In this document: positions 51,822 to 60,538 of the stretch, one piece after another
Layout: the number at the start of each line of letters is the position of its first letter
How positions within the stretch are numbered: position 1 is the stretch's first letter
Origin: Arthrobacter sp. 18067
Lineage (GTDB): Bacteria > Actinomycetota > Actinomycetes > Actinomycetales > Micrococcaceae
NCBI RefSeq assembly: GCF_902706295.1
Contig: NZ_CACSJJ010000019.1
Location: forward strand, 62,001 to 126,000
DNA: 64,000 nucleotides
Reading direction: 5' to 3'
Notes under the pieces: model-generated
What the model was told of the DNA's origin: nothing
Seen by the model: only the letters and a program-made list of their open reading frames with translations
Databases searched by the model: none
Made by a program: the position numbers and the translations under genes

Positions 51822-52076
51822 ATGGCTATTCCCGACGTCGTCCTCCTCACCAAAGCTGACTGCCACCTCTGCACGGAGGCGCGTGCCGCCGTCGAACGTG
51901 TAACGAAAAGCCTCGGTGTGCAGTGGACAGAGCAAAGGATCGACGACGATCCCCAACTGCAGGAGCGGTTTGCCGAAGAGATTCCCGTGGTGCTGGTGGA
52001 CGGCGTCCAACGGGATTTTTGGAAGATCGACGAGCAGCGGTTGAGCCGCACCCTGAAGAAAGTCCTGGAGGGCTGA
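51822..52076 (+). CDS. glutaredoxin-like protein
   Basis: This 84-residue thioredoxin-fold protein has a CxxC site in LLTKADCHLCTEA (Cys14, Cys17) and the cis-proline region EEIPVVLVDG. It belongs to the DUF836/glutaredoxin-like group found upstream of hem genes and near Rex in actinobacteria. A TACCGT -10-like box lies six bases before the ATG, so the mRNA may be leaderless. Confidence 0.85.
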   Translation: MAIPDVVLLTKADCHLCTEARAAVERVTKSLGVQWTEQRIDDDPQLQERFAEEIPVVLVDGVQRDFWKIDEQRLSRTLKKVLEG

Positions 52077-52164
52077 GGGTGGGGCTACCCGTAAGTAACG
52101 GCTTTTGTTGAGTCCGGCCGGGGGTCATAGAGTGGAACAACAAAGCGACGCAATGGAGAATACC

Positions 52165-52860
52165 GTGACTGCGCTGGAACCGTCACCGGAAGCAACAACC
52201 GGGGACAACGAACCTGCCGCCAAGCAGATCCCGCCCGCGGCTGTGGCCCGGATGACCCTCTATTTGCGCGCGCTCAACTCTCTTTTGGCCGAGGGCGTGG
52301 AACGGGTTTCTTCCGAAGCGCTGGCTGAGGCCTCGGGCGTCAGTTCGTCCACGCTCCGCAAGGACCTTTCCTATGTCGGCTCCTACGGGACCCGCGGCGT
52401 TGGCTACGAAGTTCAGTACCTGAGCCGCCACATAGCGGCCGCACTCGGCCTGACCCACGACTGGAAGGTCGCAATCGTCGGCGCGGGTAACCTCGGGAAG
52501 GCCCTGGCACGGTATGGCGGCTTCGAATCCCGGGGTTTCGACGTCGTAGCAATCTTCGACGCCGATCCCATGGTGATCGGTAATGAAGTGGGCTGGCTGC
52601 GGGTCAGCGACTCAGCCGAACTCGAGCGGGTCCTGGAACGCACACACACGAATATGGTGGTGCTGGCGTTGCCTGCCACGGTGGCCCAGGCTGTGTGCGA
52701 CCGCGTGATTGCCGCCGGAATCCGGAGCATCCTCAGCTTCGCTCCAGTCCTGTTGCAGGTTCCGCCGCACGTCAACCTCCGTAAGGTGGACATGGCAACC
52801 GAGCTTCAGATTCTGGCCTACCACGCACAAAGGGCGCAGACACCGGGCCAGGCTGTTTAG
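52165..52860 (+). CDS. rex: redox-sensing transcriptional repressor Rex
   Basis: Rex represses respiratory and fermentative genes when NADH is low and is released by NADH. This 231-residue copy has the winged HTH (ALAEASGVSSSTLRKDLSYV, then SYGTRGVGYEV) and an NAD-binding Rossmann domain VAIVGAGNLGKALARYGGF near residue 105, with FDADP and the C-terminal swap helix. GTG 52165 has GGAGA 5 bases upstream; ATG 52153 in frame is the alternative but lacks an SD. In related genomes hemA usually follows; here it does not. Confidence 0.92.
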   Translation: MTALEPSPEATTGDNEPAAKQIPPAAVARMTLYLRALNSLLAEGVERVSSEALAEASGVSSSTLRKDLSYVGSYGTRGVGYEVQYLSRHIAAALGLTHDWKVAIVGAGNLGKALARYGGFESRGFDVVAIFDADPMVIGNEVGWLRVSDSAELERVLERTHTNMVVLALPATVAQAVCDRVIAAGIRSILSFAPVLLQVPPHVNLRKVDMATELQILAYHAQRAQTPGQAV

Positions 52861-52907
52861 CCTTCGCCGGGTCCGCGCCCGCGTCTAGTGCTTGGGTTCC
52901 CGCGTGT

Positions 52908-53627
52908 TTAGCGGCCGTAGGGGTTCTGGTACGCGTTGCCGAACGGCTGGGCCTTACGGAAGTAAGGGGCCGACGCCGGCAGGTACAGCAGGACGATTGC
53001 GGCGATTCCGAGGAGTGCGGAGAGCGTCGCGAGGCTCAGCGGCACCAGTGCAAAGATGGAAAGCGCAGCAAGGATCGTCCCAAGAATCCGTGCCCAGTTC
53101 CGGCCCTTGCGGACGTTGATGGCCACGAGGGCGTAGAGGCCGGCACCGATGATTCCCAGCACCACCATGACTCCGACAATGAAGCCCTGCACGTCTTCGA
53201 ACCTGACGTCCGCCGCACCGCCTGCAGCCATTTGGTCTTCCACCATGCTGCGCATCGTGGGATCGTTCAGAGCCGCCATGGCAATGAGAATGGAGATGAG
53301 CCAAATCGCTCCGGCTCCGACGATCAGCCAGAAAGCGATGTTGACCATCTGCGGCACCGTGGTGGGACCGGGCTGCTGGCTTGGCCAGTTGGTGTCCTGG
53401 CCGTACTGCGGTGCGCCGGGAGCCTGACCATACGGTGCAGCAGGCTGGCCATACTGCGGAGCGGCCGGTGACTGCTGGCCGTACTGCGGAGCGGCCGGGG
53501 ACTGCTGACCGTATTGCGGTGCGGCCGGGGACTGCTGGCCATACTGCGGCGCAGCGGGCTGGCCGCCCGGCTGCTCAGGCTGGCTGGCGTCGCCCGGGTT
53601 TGACGGCGGGTACGGAGGGTTGCTCAT
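52908..53627 (-). CDS. membrane protein with Pro/Gln/Tyr-rich repeat N-terminus
   Basis: This 239-residue protein has a disordered N-terminal ~95 residues with PAAPQYGQQS repeated (four copies, the last diverged), then four hydrophobic helices: MVNIAFWLIVGAGAIWLISI, VQGFIVGVMVVLGIIGAGLY, GTILAALSIFALVPLSLATL and SALLGIAAIVLLYLPAS. It resembles actinobacterial membrane proteins with proline-rich cytosolic tails. CAAAGGAATGCC precedes the start. It has a similar architecture to the next gene upstream. Function unknown. Confidence 0.75.
   Translation of the reverse strand: MSNPPYPPSNPGDASQPEQPGGQPAAPQYGQQSPAAPQYGQQSPAAPQYGQQSPAAPQYGQPAAPYGQAPGAPQYGQDTNWPSQQPGPTTVPQMVNIAFWLIVGAGAIWLISILIAMAALNDPTMRSMVEDQMAAGGAADVRFEDVQGFIVGVMVVLGIIGAGLYALVAINVRKGRNWARILGTILAALSIFALVPLSLATLSALLGIAAIVLLYLPASAPYFRKAQPFGNAYQNPYGR
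53452..53571. repeat. 30-bp in-frame tandem repeat
   Basis: Units begin at 53452, 53482, 53512 and 53542 (TACTGCGGAGCGGCCGG...), each encoding PAAPQYGQQS or a close variant in the minus-strand gene. The last unit is partly diverged. Confidence 0.85.
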
Positions 53628-53790
53628 GGCATTCCTTTGCTTGTTCGACTGCTGGTGCGGCCGCCGGGATCAGCAAAATGACCCTGCCCCCAGCGTGGTT
53701 CTGCTTCCACCGTACCTCCCGGGTCTGACGCTGCAGTCGAACACACGCAGGTATTTCAGGCCCACAGCAAAAATCATCATGTCGGCTTAC

Positions 53791-53841
53791 GCCTTCATGA
53801 TGAAGGCCGCGGGAATCCACCAGGGATTCGCCGCGGCCTTC
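53791..53841. terminator. two overlapping alternative hairpins
   Basis: GCCTTCA-TGA-TGAAGGC (53791-53807) overlaps a stronger hairpin in which GAAGGCCGCGGGAATCC (53802-53818) pairs with 53824-53841. They share the GAAGGC arm and so are mutually exclusive. Located 50 bases after the stop of the 53891 gene on the minus strand. Confidence 0.55.
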
Positions 53842-53890
53842 TGCTCACGTACGCGCCGTTCAGGGAACGACGGCGGCAGTTCAGCCAGCG

Positions 53891-54604
53891 CTAAGCGTGA
53901 CCCTTAACTGCCTTGAACCAGAGCTGCGAATTCGGGAGCCACATCAGGACAACGGCTACTGCGCTGACGAGGAAGCCGAACCAGTTTCCGCCCAGTCCCA
54001 TGCCCGATCCACTGCCGTTGGCAGCTCCAAAGATGGCGAGCAGCAGGGAGACGGCGGCCACGATGGTCAATGCCAGGCGTGCCCACTCCTTGCCTTCCTT
54101 CATCTTCATGGCCAGGACCACCTGGGCAGCGGCCACGGCCAAAGCGAGCAGGAGCAGGACCAGCGCCAGGGCGGCGATAGCCGGCGCGAACGCGAAAGCG
54201 GCGATGACGGCGAAGAATCCAATAAGCCCGAACAGCAGCCCCAGGAGTCCGGAGATCACCCAAATGAAGTAGGAGACCTTAAGCTCCGTTGGAAGCCCTT
54301 GGGTCTTGAACATTCCCGAGAATCCGCCCTGGGGCATGACGTCGTTGAAGTTGCGGGGCCCGTCGGTCGGCATTTCAAAGTGGAAACCAGGCTGCCCGGG
54401 GGCCGGTTGGCCGGGTCCTGCCTGGGGCGGACCGGGCTGGGTTGGGCCAGGCTGCTGATACTGACCGGGTTGTGAGGGCGGCTGGTAACCCTGGGGTGGC
54501 TGGTAGCCCTGCGGAGGCTGGTAACCCGCAGGAGGAACATTGCCGGGCTGCGGAGGCTGGGAGCCGGGCTGCTGTGGCTGTGGTGCTTCGTCTGGGGTAC
54601 TCAT
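53891..54604 (-). CDS. membrane protein with Pro/Gln/Tyr-rich N-terminus
   Basis: This 237-residue protein has about 85 disordered N-terminal residues with GYQPPQ repeats (21-bp period in the DNA), followed by four helices including YFIWVISGLLGLLFGLIGFF and LALVLLLLALAVAAAQVVLA. The polar loop between helices 2-3 carries KMKEGKEWARLAL, matching RKGRNWARIL in the 52908 protein, so they are paralogues. TAAAGT lies six bases before the ATG, suggesting a leaderless mRNA. Function unknown. Confidence 0.75.
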   Translation of the reverse strand: MSTPDEAPQPQQPGSQPPQPGNVPPAGYQPPQGYQPPQGYQPPSQPGQYQQPGPTQPGPPQAGPGQPAPGQPGFHFEMPTDGPRNFNDVMPQGGFSGMFKTQGLPTELKVSYFIWVISGLLGLLFGLIGFFAVIAAFAFAPAIAALALVLLLLALAVAAAQVVLAMKMKEGKEWARLALTIVAAVSLLLAIFGAANGSGSGMGLGGNWFGFLVSAVAVVLMWLPNSQLWFKAVKGHA

Positions 54605-54711
54605 GGCATCACTTTAGACCGCAGGTTGAAGGATGCATAGGAAATTCGGAGCCAACTCGCAGCTAAATACGGGCTGTTTGCCGAACAATTGCGGGGTGAC
54701 TTCCGTTAATG

Positions 54712-54754
54712 CGAAACGGCGCCCCCACAGCGTGAACTGTGCGGGCGCCGTTCG
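54712..54754 (-). terminator. terminator-like hairpin after yceI
   Basis: CGAAACGGCGCCCCCACAG (54712-54730) pairs with 54737-54754 (CTGTGCGGGCGCCGTTCG) with one bulge and one mismatch. It lies 22 bases after the YceI stop. Confidence 0.6.
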
Positions 54755-54775
54755 GCACACCAAGAGTGGCTGGGA

Positions 54776-55330
54776 CTATGCGCCAGCAGGTGCGATGAAG
54801 GCGAGTTCCAGGTTAATGACTACCTTGTCGCTGACCAGCACGCCGCCGGCTTCGAGCACGGCGTTCCAGGTGAGGCCGAAGTCCTTGCGGCTGATGGTGG
54901 TTTCGCCCGAAACACCGGCGCGGGTGTTGCCGAAAGGATCCACGGCAACGCCGTTGAACTCGGTCTCGATGGCAACTTCCTTGGTCACGCCCTTGATTGT
55001 GAGATCGCCCACGAGGTCGAAGCTGTTGCCGTTGGCCTTGACGTGGCGGGACACGAAGGTGATCTCCGGGAACTTCTCCACGTCGAAGAAGTCCTCGCCC
55101 TTGACGTGGCCGTCACGGTTGACGTCTCCGGAGTCGAAGCTGGCGGTCTGGATGGTGGCGCTGACTTTGGAATCGGTAAGGGTTTCGCCAACCTCGAGGG
55201 TGGCCGAAGCGTCCTTGAACTGGCCGCGGACCTTGCTGATACCTGCGTGGCGGACGGTGAAGCCGATCTCGCTGTGGGATGCGTCGAGGGTCCAGGTGCC
55301 GGTGGTGACGGTAGCGGGGAGAGTCATCAT
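54776..55330 (-). CDS. YceI-family protein
   Basis: This 184-residue lipocalin-like beta-barrel is of the type that binds isoprenoid or amphiphilic ligands. The start is TGTWTLDASHSEIGFTVRHA and DVEKFPEITFVSRHV, DLTIKGVTKEV and ISRKDFGLTWN are family marks. It lacks a signal peptide, so it is probably cytosolic. ATG 55330 is followed directly by a second ATG; GGAG lies upstream. Its promoter contains a palindrome that may bind a MarR-like regulator. Confidence 0.9.
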   Translation of the reverse strand: MMTLPATVTTGTWTLDASHSEIGFTVRHAGISKVRGQFKDASATLEVGETLTDSKVSATIQTASFDSGDVNRDGHVKGEDFFDVEKFPEITFVSRHVKANGNSFDLVGDLTIKGVTKEVAIETEFNGVAVDPFGNTRAGVSGETTISRKDFGLTWNAVLEAGGVLVSDKVVINLELAFIAPAGA

Positions 55331-55416
55331 GGTGTTGCTCCTATGTCTAGTGGAAGGTACTGCGTGCTTGCCTGGTTGATGCCGATTGCTTGAAGCGTCA
55401 ACCGAGCTTCGTGTCT

Positions 55417-55437
55417 AGTATAAACATGCATATGCAT
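55417..55437 (-). promoter_or_regulatory. yceI promoter with palindromic operator
   Basis: Minus-strand -10 TATACT (55422-55417), with the perfect palindrome ATGCATATGCAT (55426-55437) lying just upstream in the spacer. A repressor there would block polymerase. Confidence 0.55.
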
Positions 55438-55535
55438 CTTTTATTCCAACCCCGGGGAACATTTCGGAAAAACTTTGAGTTCTACTAGCGGTAGAAGATT
55501 TCGGATCGCCCCGCTTCTTTGAGAAACTGGTAAAC

Positions 55536-56201
55536 ATGCCCCAAGCAACTGTCCATCTGCTTCGCCATGGCGAGGTCCATAATCCCGACGGCGTCCTGTA
55601 CGGACGGCTGCCGGAATTCCACCTCTCCGAACGCGGCCGGGAGATGGCCCGCATGCTGGCCGATCACTTCGCGGCCCGCGCCAGCCAGGGCGCCAAGATC
55701 GTGCACCTGGTCGCGTCGCCTCTGACGCGAGCCCAGGAAACAGCGATGCCCACAGCCGAGGCGCTGAACCTCGAGATCACCATCGAGCCGCGCATCATCG
55801 AGGCTGAGAACCACTTCCAAGGACTCCACCCCACCAAAAGTGAGTTCCTGAAGCCCAAGCACTGGTTCTACTTCCGCAATCCACTGCGGCCCTCCTGGGG
55901 AGAGCCCTACAAGGAGCAGGCTGCACGCGTACTGGCCGCAGTTGAGGATGCCCGCGTCAAGGCAATCGAGCTGGGCGGCGACGGCGCCGAAGCCATCCTG
56001 GTCAGCCACCAACTGCCCATCTGGTCCACCCGGTTGACGGCGGAGGGACGCCGCTTGGCGCATGACCCCCGCAAGCGCGAGTGCACCCTGACGTCCCTTA
56101 CTTCCCTCACGTTGGACGATGACGGCAAGATCATCCGCGTTGAGTACAGCGAGCCTGCTGCCGTCCTGCTCCCCGGAGCGGCGAGCACTCCGGGAGCATG
56201 A
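55536..56201 (+). CDS. histidine phosphatase (phosphoglycerate mutase-like)
   Basis: This 221-residue phosphatase has LLRHGEVHNPDGVLYGRLP (phospho-acceptor His11), LSERGREMARMLA, VASPLTRAQETA and VSHQLPIW (second catalytic His). Members are phosphatases on small molecules rather than true glycolytic mutases in most cases. It opens the cytochrome c maturation operon: its stop overlaps the resA-like start as ATGA. A gene of this type occupies the same place in mycobacteria (Rv0525, from memory). Confidence 0.88.
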   Translation: MPQATVHLLRHGEVHNPDGVLYGRLPEFHLSERGREMARMLADHFAARASQGAKIVHLVASPLTRAQETAMPTAEALNLEITIEPRIIEAENHFQGLHPTKSEFLKPKHWFYFRNPLRPSWGEPYKEQAARVLAAVEDARVKAIELGGDGAEAILVSHQLPIWSTRLTAEGRRLAHDPRKRECTLTSLTSLTLDDDGKIIRVEYSEPAAVLLPGAASTPGA

Positions 56202-56809
56202 GCATGGAAAACAATCTCTCACGCCGCGGCGTGCTGACCGCCGGCGGCGTCCTCCTCGCAGGACTGACCATGGGCCTGTCCGCCTGCGCCCAGGAAGACT
56301 CGCTGGCAAAGCAAGCCAAGGCAGGCGACAACAAGAATTATGTAGCCGGCGATGGTTCGGTGACGGAGTTCGCCAAGGCTGATAGGGCCGCACCCGTGGC
56401 ACTCAAGGGCACCCTCTTTAACGGGGAAACAGTGAAGCCCGAGGACCTCCAGGGCAAAGTCACTGTGTTGAATTTCTGGTTCGCCGCCTGTGCCCCTTGC
56501 CGCATCGAAGCGCCCCAGCTTGAAGCCCTGCACCAGGACTTCAAGGACCAAGGCGTCCAGTTCTTTGGCGTCAACCTGCGGGATGAACAAGCCACAGCCG
56601 ATGCCTTCGACAAGACCTTCAACATCACCTACCCAAGCTTCAACGACAAGGACGGGGCTGTGCTCCTGTCCGTGTCCGGCATCGTGCCCCCGGGCGCCGT
56701 GCCCACAACCCTGGTCCTGGACAAGCAAGGCAAGGTTGCCTCCCGCGTGCTCGGCGAGATCGAGAAGAGCACCCTGAAAGCCCTCATCACTTCCGCAGTG
56801 GCCGAGTAG
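56198..56809 (+). CDS. resA: ResA-like thioredoxin lipoprotein (TlpA family)
   Basis: This 203-residue extracytoplasmic thioredoxin is predicted to reduce apocytochrome c haem-binding cysteines. It has a signal with SRRGVLTAGG (twin-arginine-like) and lipobox LSAC, then the thioredoxin fold NFWFAACAPCRIEAPQLE with CxxC (Cys98, Cys101) and the cis-proline PPGAVPTTLVLD. The next gene, encoding CcdA, would supply electrons. Confidence 0.88.
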   Translation: MSMENNLSRRGVLTAGGVLLAGLTMGLSACAQEDSLAKQAKAGDNKNYVAGDGSVTEFAKADRAAPVALKGTLFNGETVKPEDLQGKVTVLNFWFAACAPCRIEAPQLEALHQDFKDQGVQFFGVNLRDEQATADAFDKTFNITYPSFNDKDGAVLLSVSGIVPPGAVPTTLVLDKQGKVASRVLGEIEKSTLKALITSAVAE

Positions 56810-56814
56810 CACCC

Positions 56815-57570
56815 ATGAACAGTCCCTTCGCCGAGACGATCCTCAACGGATCACTTCTGCTGGCCGTGCCAGTGGCATTGCTGGCCGGGCTGGTCTCGTT
56901 CCTTTCGCCGTGCGTGCTGCCGCTCGTCCCGGGTTACCTTGGCTACGTCACTGGACTGACCGGCGTCGACCTCCAAAAGCAGCGGCGGGGCCGCATGCTG
57001 GCCGGCATCGGCCTGTTCGTCCTTGGGTTCTCGGTGATTTTCGTCCTCCTGGGCGGGGCTTTCGGCCAGCTTGGGACGCTCCTGACGGGTCCGCAGAATG
57101 CCTGGATCACGCAACTGCTCGGCATCCTGGTGATCATCATGGGCGTGGTGTTCATGGGCGGCTTCGGCTGGTTGCAGCGCGATGCGAAGATCCATGCCAA
57201 ACCCCCGGCGGGACTGTGGGGCGCGCCGCTCCTTGGACTGACCTTTGGCCTCGGCTGGGCGCCGTGCATTGGGCCGACGTACTCCGCGGTACAGTTGCTG
57301 AGCCTGTCCGGTGGTTCCTCTGCTGCCAAGGGCGCACTCCTGGCGTTCGTCTATAGCCTTGGCCTGGGCATTCCGTTCCTCCTGATCGCACTGGCTGTCC
57401 GCCGGGGCATGGGAGTCATGTCCTTCTTCCGCAAGCACCGGCTGGCCATCCAGCGGATCGGCGGAGGCATCCTGATTTTGCTCGGCATCCTGATGGCCAC
57501 CGGTGTGTGGGGAACCTGGGTGACCGAGTTGCAGTACTGGTTCCAAAACGATGTGAAGTTGCCGATCTGA
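56815..57570 (+). CDS. ccdA: CcdA/DsbD-type thiol transporter for cytochrome c maturation
   Basis: This 251-residue protein has six membrane helices and carries electrons across the membrane to ResA. The paired cysteines are in LVSFLSPCVLPLVPGYLGY and GLGWAPCIGPTYSAV, typical of CcdA. It follows resA after five bases and overlaps resB by one (TGATG). Confidence 0.92.
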   Translation: MNSPFAETILNGSLLLAVPVALLAGLVSFLSPCVLPLVPGYLGYVTGLTGVDLQKQRRGRMLAGIGLFVLGFSVIFVLLGGAFGQLGTLLTGPQNAWITQLLGILVIIMGVVFMGGFGWLQRDAKIHAKPPAGLWGAPLLGLTFGLGWAPCIGPTYSAVQLLSLSGGSSAAKGALLAFVYSLGLGIPFLLIALAVRRGMGVMSFFRKHRLAIQRIGGGILILLGILMATGVWGTWVTELQYWFQNDVKLPI

Positions 57571-59285
57571 TGAGCGAGTCCGTGAAAGCCAAGAAGAAGT
57601 CACCGTCCGCTGAAAGCACGCCCGGAAACACAGCGGAAGGAAAACTCCAGCAGGCCAAGTCCGAGGCCGCGCTTCCCGCGCTCGGTGTCATGGGCATGCT
57701 GCGGTGGGCCTGGACCCAGCTGACCAGCATGCGCACGGCACTGTTCCTGCTGCTCCTGCTCGCCGTTGGCGCCGTACCGGGTTCCCTGTTCCCGCAGCGG
57801 CCCGCGAATCCGTCGCTCGTAACTCAACGCATCAGCGAGAATCCGACCATGGGCCAGATCCTGGACGCCCTCCAGATGTACGACGTCTATTCGTCGGCCT
57901 GGTTCTCCGCCATCTACATCCTGCTGTTCATCTCGCTGATTGGCTGCGTCACCCCGCGCGCGATCGCCCACTACAAGGCCATGAAGTCGCAGCCGCCGCG
58001 CACCCCCAAGCGCCTTTCGCGCCTGCCGGAGTACGGCACATTGGCCCTGCCCGCCGACGCCGGGATCCCGGCGTCGAGGGCCATCAACGATGCCGCCGGG
58101 CTTCTCAAGAAGCGCGGCTACCGCGTTGAGGTCAGGGACGTCGACGGCGCCCTGCCGTCCCTGGGTGCCGAGCGCGGCTTCCTGAAGGAAGTCGGAAATC
58201 TGGTCTTCCACACTTCCTTGATCGGAGTGCTGGTGTCAGTTGCCATCGGTGGTCTCTTCGGGTATAGCGGCCAGCGCATCCTGGTGGAGGGCGACACTTT
58301 CGTCAATACCCTGGTGGGCTACGACCAATTCACGCCGGGCACCAACTTCCAGAGCAGCGCGCTGCAGCCGTACTCCGTCCAACTGGACAAGTTCGAGGCT
58401 AAGTTCGACCGCGAATCCCCTGGGAAGGCCGGCCAGCCGATCGACTACACGGCCGAGGTCACTACCAAGGAAACCCCGGATGCGCCGGCCAAGAAGGAAA
58501 CCCTCAAGGTCAACGACCCCGTGTCGCTCGGAGGCACCAGCCTCTACCTGACCGGCAACGGCTACGCCCCCATAGTTACCGTCCGGGACGGCGAAGGCAA
58601 CGTCTCTTTCCAGGGGCCCGTCACGGCCAAGGTTCAGGGCGACAACTACTACTCTTCGGTGGTCATCAAGGTCCCGGACGCCAAACCCGAACAGTTGGGT
58701 TTTGTTGGCTTCTTCCTTCCGACTGCATTTGTCAGCGAGGACGGAATTTCCTTCAGCGGTGCTCCGGAACTCATTAACCCCCAGCTAAGCCTGAACTCGT
58801 TCTACGGTGACCTCGGCCTGGACAAGGGCGTGCCCCAGAACGTGTTTGAACTGGACGTCAAGGACCTCAAGCAGCTCAACGGCCGCGACCTCGCGGCCGG
58901 CGGCATCACCCTGACTCCGGGTGCAACCGTCAACTTGCCCGAAGGCAAGGGCAGCATCACGTTCGACGGCGTCAAGAAGTACATCGGTATGGATATCCAC
59001 CACAACCCCGGCCAGCTGTACGCGTTGATCTTCGGCTTCCTCGCGGTCGCCGGCTTGGTCATGTCGCTCTACATCAACCGTCGCCGCGTCTGGGTCCGCA
59101 CCGGAACCCATGCGGACGGCCGCACCATGGTGGAGTACGGCCTGCTGGCCCGCGGTGAAGACCACCGCCTGGCCGGCGAAGCCGCAGCCCTCCGCGAGAT
59201 CTTTGCCCGGGAATGGAACATCCCGGAGACGCAGGACACCGCAACAACTACAGCAGGATCTTCCTCAACCTCGAAGGACCAGTAA
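57570..59285 (+). CDS. resB: ResB cytochrome c biogenesis protein (CcsB/Ccs1 type)
   Basis: This 571-residue membrane protein forms the haem transporter/lyase with CcsA. After a polar N-terminus come MRTALFLLLLLAVGAVPGSL and the pattern SAWFSAIYILLFISLIGCV; a large extracytoplasmic domain (~210-490) carries no CxxC, and a last helix ALIFGFLAVAGLVMSLYINR is followed by a cytosolic tail. The ATG overlaps the ccdA stop by one base. Confidence 0.92.
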   Translation: MSESVKAKKKSPSAESTPGNTAEGKLQQAKSEAALPALGVMGMLRWAWTQLTSMRTALFLLLLLAVGAVPGSLFPQRPANPSLVTQRISENPTMGQILDALQMYDVYSSAWFSAIYILLFISLIGCVTPRAIAHYKAMKSQPPRTPKRLSRLPEYGTLALPADAGIPASRAINDAAGLLKKRGYRVEVRDVDGALPSLGAERGFLKEVGNLVFHTSLIGVLVSVAIGGLFGYSGQRILVEGDTFVNTLVGYDQFTPGTNFQSSALQPYSVQLDKFEAKFDRESPGKAGQPIDYTAEVTTKETPDAPAKKETLKVNDPVSLGGTSLYLTGNGYAPIVTVRDGEGNVSFQGPVTAKVQGDNYYSSVVIKVPDAKPEQLGFVGFFLPTAFVSEDGISFSGAPELINPQLSLNSFYGDLGLDKGVPQNVFELDVKDLKQLNGRDLAAGGITLTPGATVNLPEGKGSITFDGVKKYIGMDIHHNPGQLYALIFGFLAVAGLVMSLYINRRRVWVRTGTHADGRTMVEYGLLARGEDHRLAGEAAALREIFAREWNIPETQDTATTTAGSSSTSKDQ

Positions 59286-60352
59286 TGCCCGTCATCAACG
59301 AAACCCTGGGCCAGTACAGCGAACTGTTCATGCTGTTGGCCGCCGGCACGTACACCGTGGCCTTCATTGCGTTTGCCTGGGACCTGGCCAAGAGCAGCAA
59401 GACATTCCAAGCCGTGGACTTGAAGGCGGCGGCCATCACCGCCGGCGAGAAGGTCACGGTTGCTGCGGGTCGCGTCGGCGGTGGCTTGGGCGGTCCCGAC
59501 GCCGGTGGCCCGGCCGGCCGGGCCGAACGTCCGACGTCGGGCCTCACCGTTGAGGGCGGCACCGCCGCCGGCGACATGAAGTACGCGGGCGAACGCCGCG
59601 CGCCTGCCCGCGTGGCCGTGGCGCTGACCGTGTTGGGTGTGCTCATCCACGGCGCGGGTGTGGTGACCCGCGCCTTCGGTGCGGGGCGCGTGCCGTGGGG
59701 CAACATGTACGAGTTCCTTACGACCGGTGCCTTCGTTGCCGTAGCCGTGTTTCTGATTGTCCTCATTAGGCGCGACCTGCGGTTCCTAGGCACGTTCGTG
59801 ATCGGCCTGGCCATCATTATGCTGGTGGCGGCCTCCGTTGCTTTCTGGACCCCGGTGGGCCATCTGGTTCCGGCGCTGCAGAGCTACTGGCTGATCATCC
59901 ACGTGTCCATCGCAGTGCTTTCCTCAGCCCTCTTCACCCTGACGTTCGCCATGTCGGTACTGCAGTTGATTCAATCCCGCCGTCAGAAGAACCTGGCCGC
60001 GGGCCGTGCGGACAAGTTGGCATTCATGCGCCTCGTTCCGAATGCGCTAAGCCTCGAGAACCTTGCGTACCGGATCAACGCCATCGCCTTCATCGGCTGG
60101 ACCTTCACCCTCATGTTCGGCGCCATCTGGGCCGAAAAGGCCTGGGGACGGTTCTGGGGCTGGGACCCCAAGGAAGTATGGACGTTCGTGATCTGGGTGG
60201 TCTACGCGGGCTACCTGCACGCGCGGGCCACCCGGGGTTGGACGGGAACCCGTGCAGCGTGGTTGTCAATCATCGGGTATGCCTGCGTCATTCTTAACTT
60301 CACGCTGGTGAACACGATGCTAAACGGTCTCCATTCCTACTCGGGGCTCTAA
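59285..60352 (+). CDS. ccsA: CcsA/ResC-type cytochrome c synthase subunit
   Basis: This 355-residue polytopic protein has the haem-handling signature WGRFWGWDPKEVW near residue 287, with flanking histidines in SYWLIIHVSIAVL and in AGYLHARATRGW. It begins with a ~75-residue region rich in Gly/Pro after the first helix. It overlaps resB by one base (TAATG). With ResB it completes the system II machinery; ResA and CcdA keep the apocytochrome thiols reduced. Confidence 0.93.
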   Translation: MPVINETLGQYSELFMLLAAGTYTVAFIAFAWDLAKSSKTFQAVDLKAAAITAGEKVTVAAGRVGGGLGGPDAGGPAGRAERPTSGLTVEGGTAAGDMKYAGERRAPARVAVALTVLGVLIHGAGVVTRAFGAGRVPWGNMYEFLTTGAFVAVAVFLIVLIRRDLRFLGTFVIGLAIIMLVAASVAFWTPVGHLVPALQSYWLIIHVSIAVLSSALFTLTFAMSVLQLIQSRRQKNLAAGRADKLAFMRLVPNALSLENLAYRINAIAFIGWTFTLMFGAIWAEKAWGRFWGWDPKEVWTFVIWVVYAGYLHARATRGWTGTRAAWLSIIGYACVILNFTLVNTMLNGLHSYSGL

Positions 60353-60374
60353 ACCGAGGGCTGGGTCCCACTCC

Positions 60375-60412
60375 GGGCCTGAGCAGGGGCGTTACGCCCC
60401 GGGCTCGGGCCC
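60375..60412 (+). terminator. hairpin after ccsA
   Basis: GGGCCTGAGC (60375-60384) pairs with GCTCGGGCCC (60403-60412) and inner GGGGCG-TTA-CGCCCC extends the stem. There is no T-tract. Confidence 0.6.
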
Positions 60413-60538
60413 ACCCGCGGAAACAATAACCCGGTGTAGCAACTAAGCCTTTTGCCTGTCCAAGGCAGGTGCTAACTTGTTCAGAACCCGCTTGTGATGC
60501 AGACCGCTAGCGATGCGCCGTGTTTTTTCGAGGTACCC

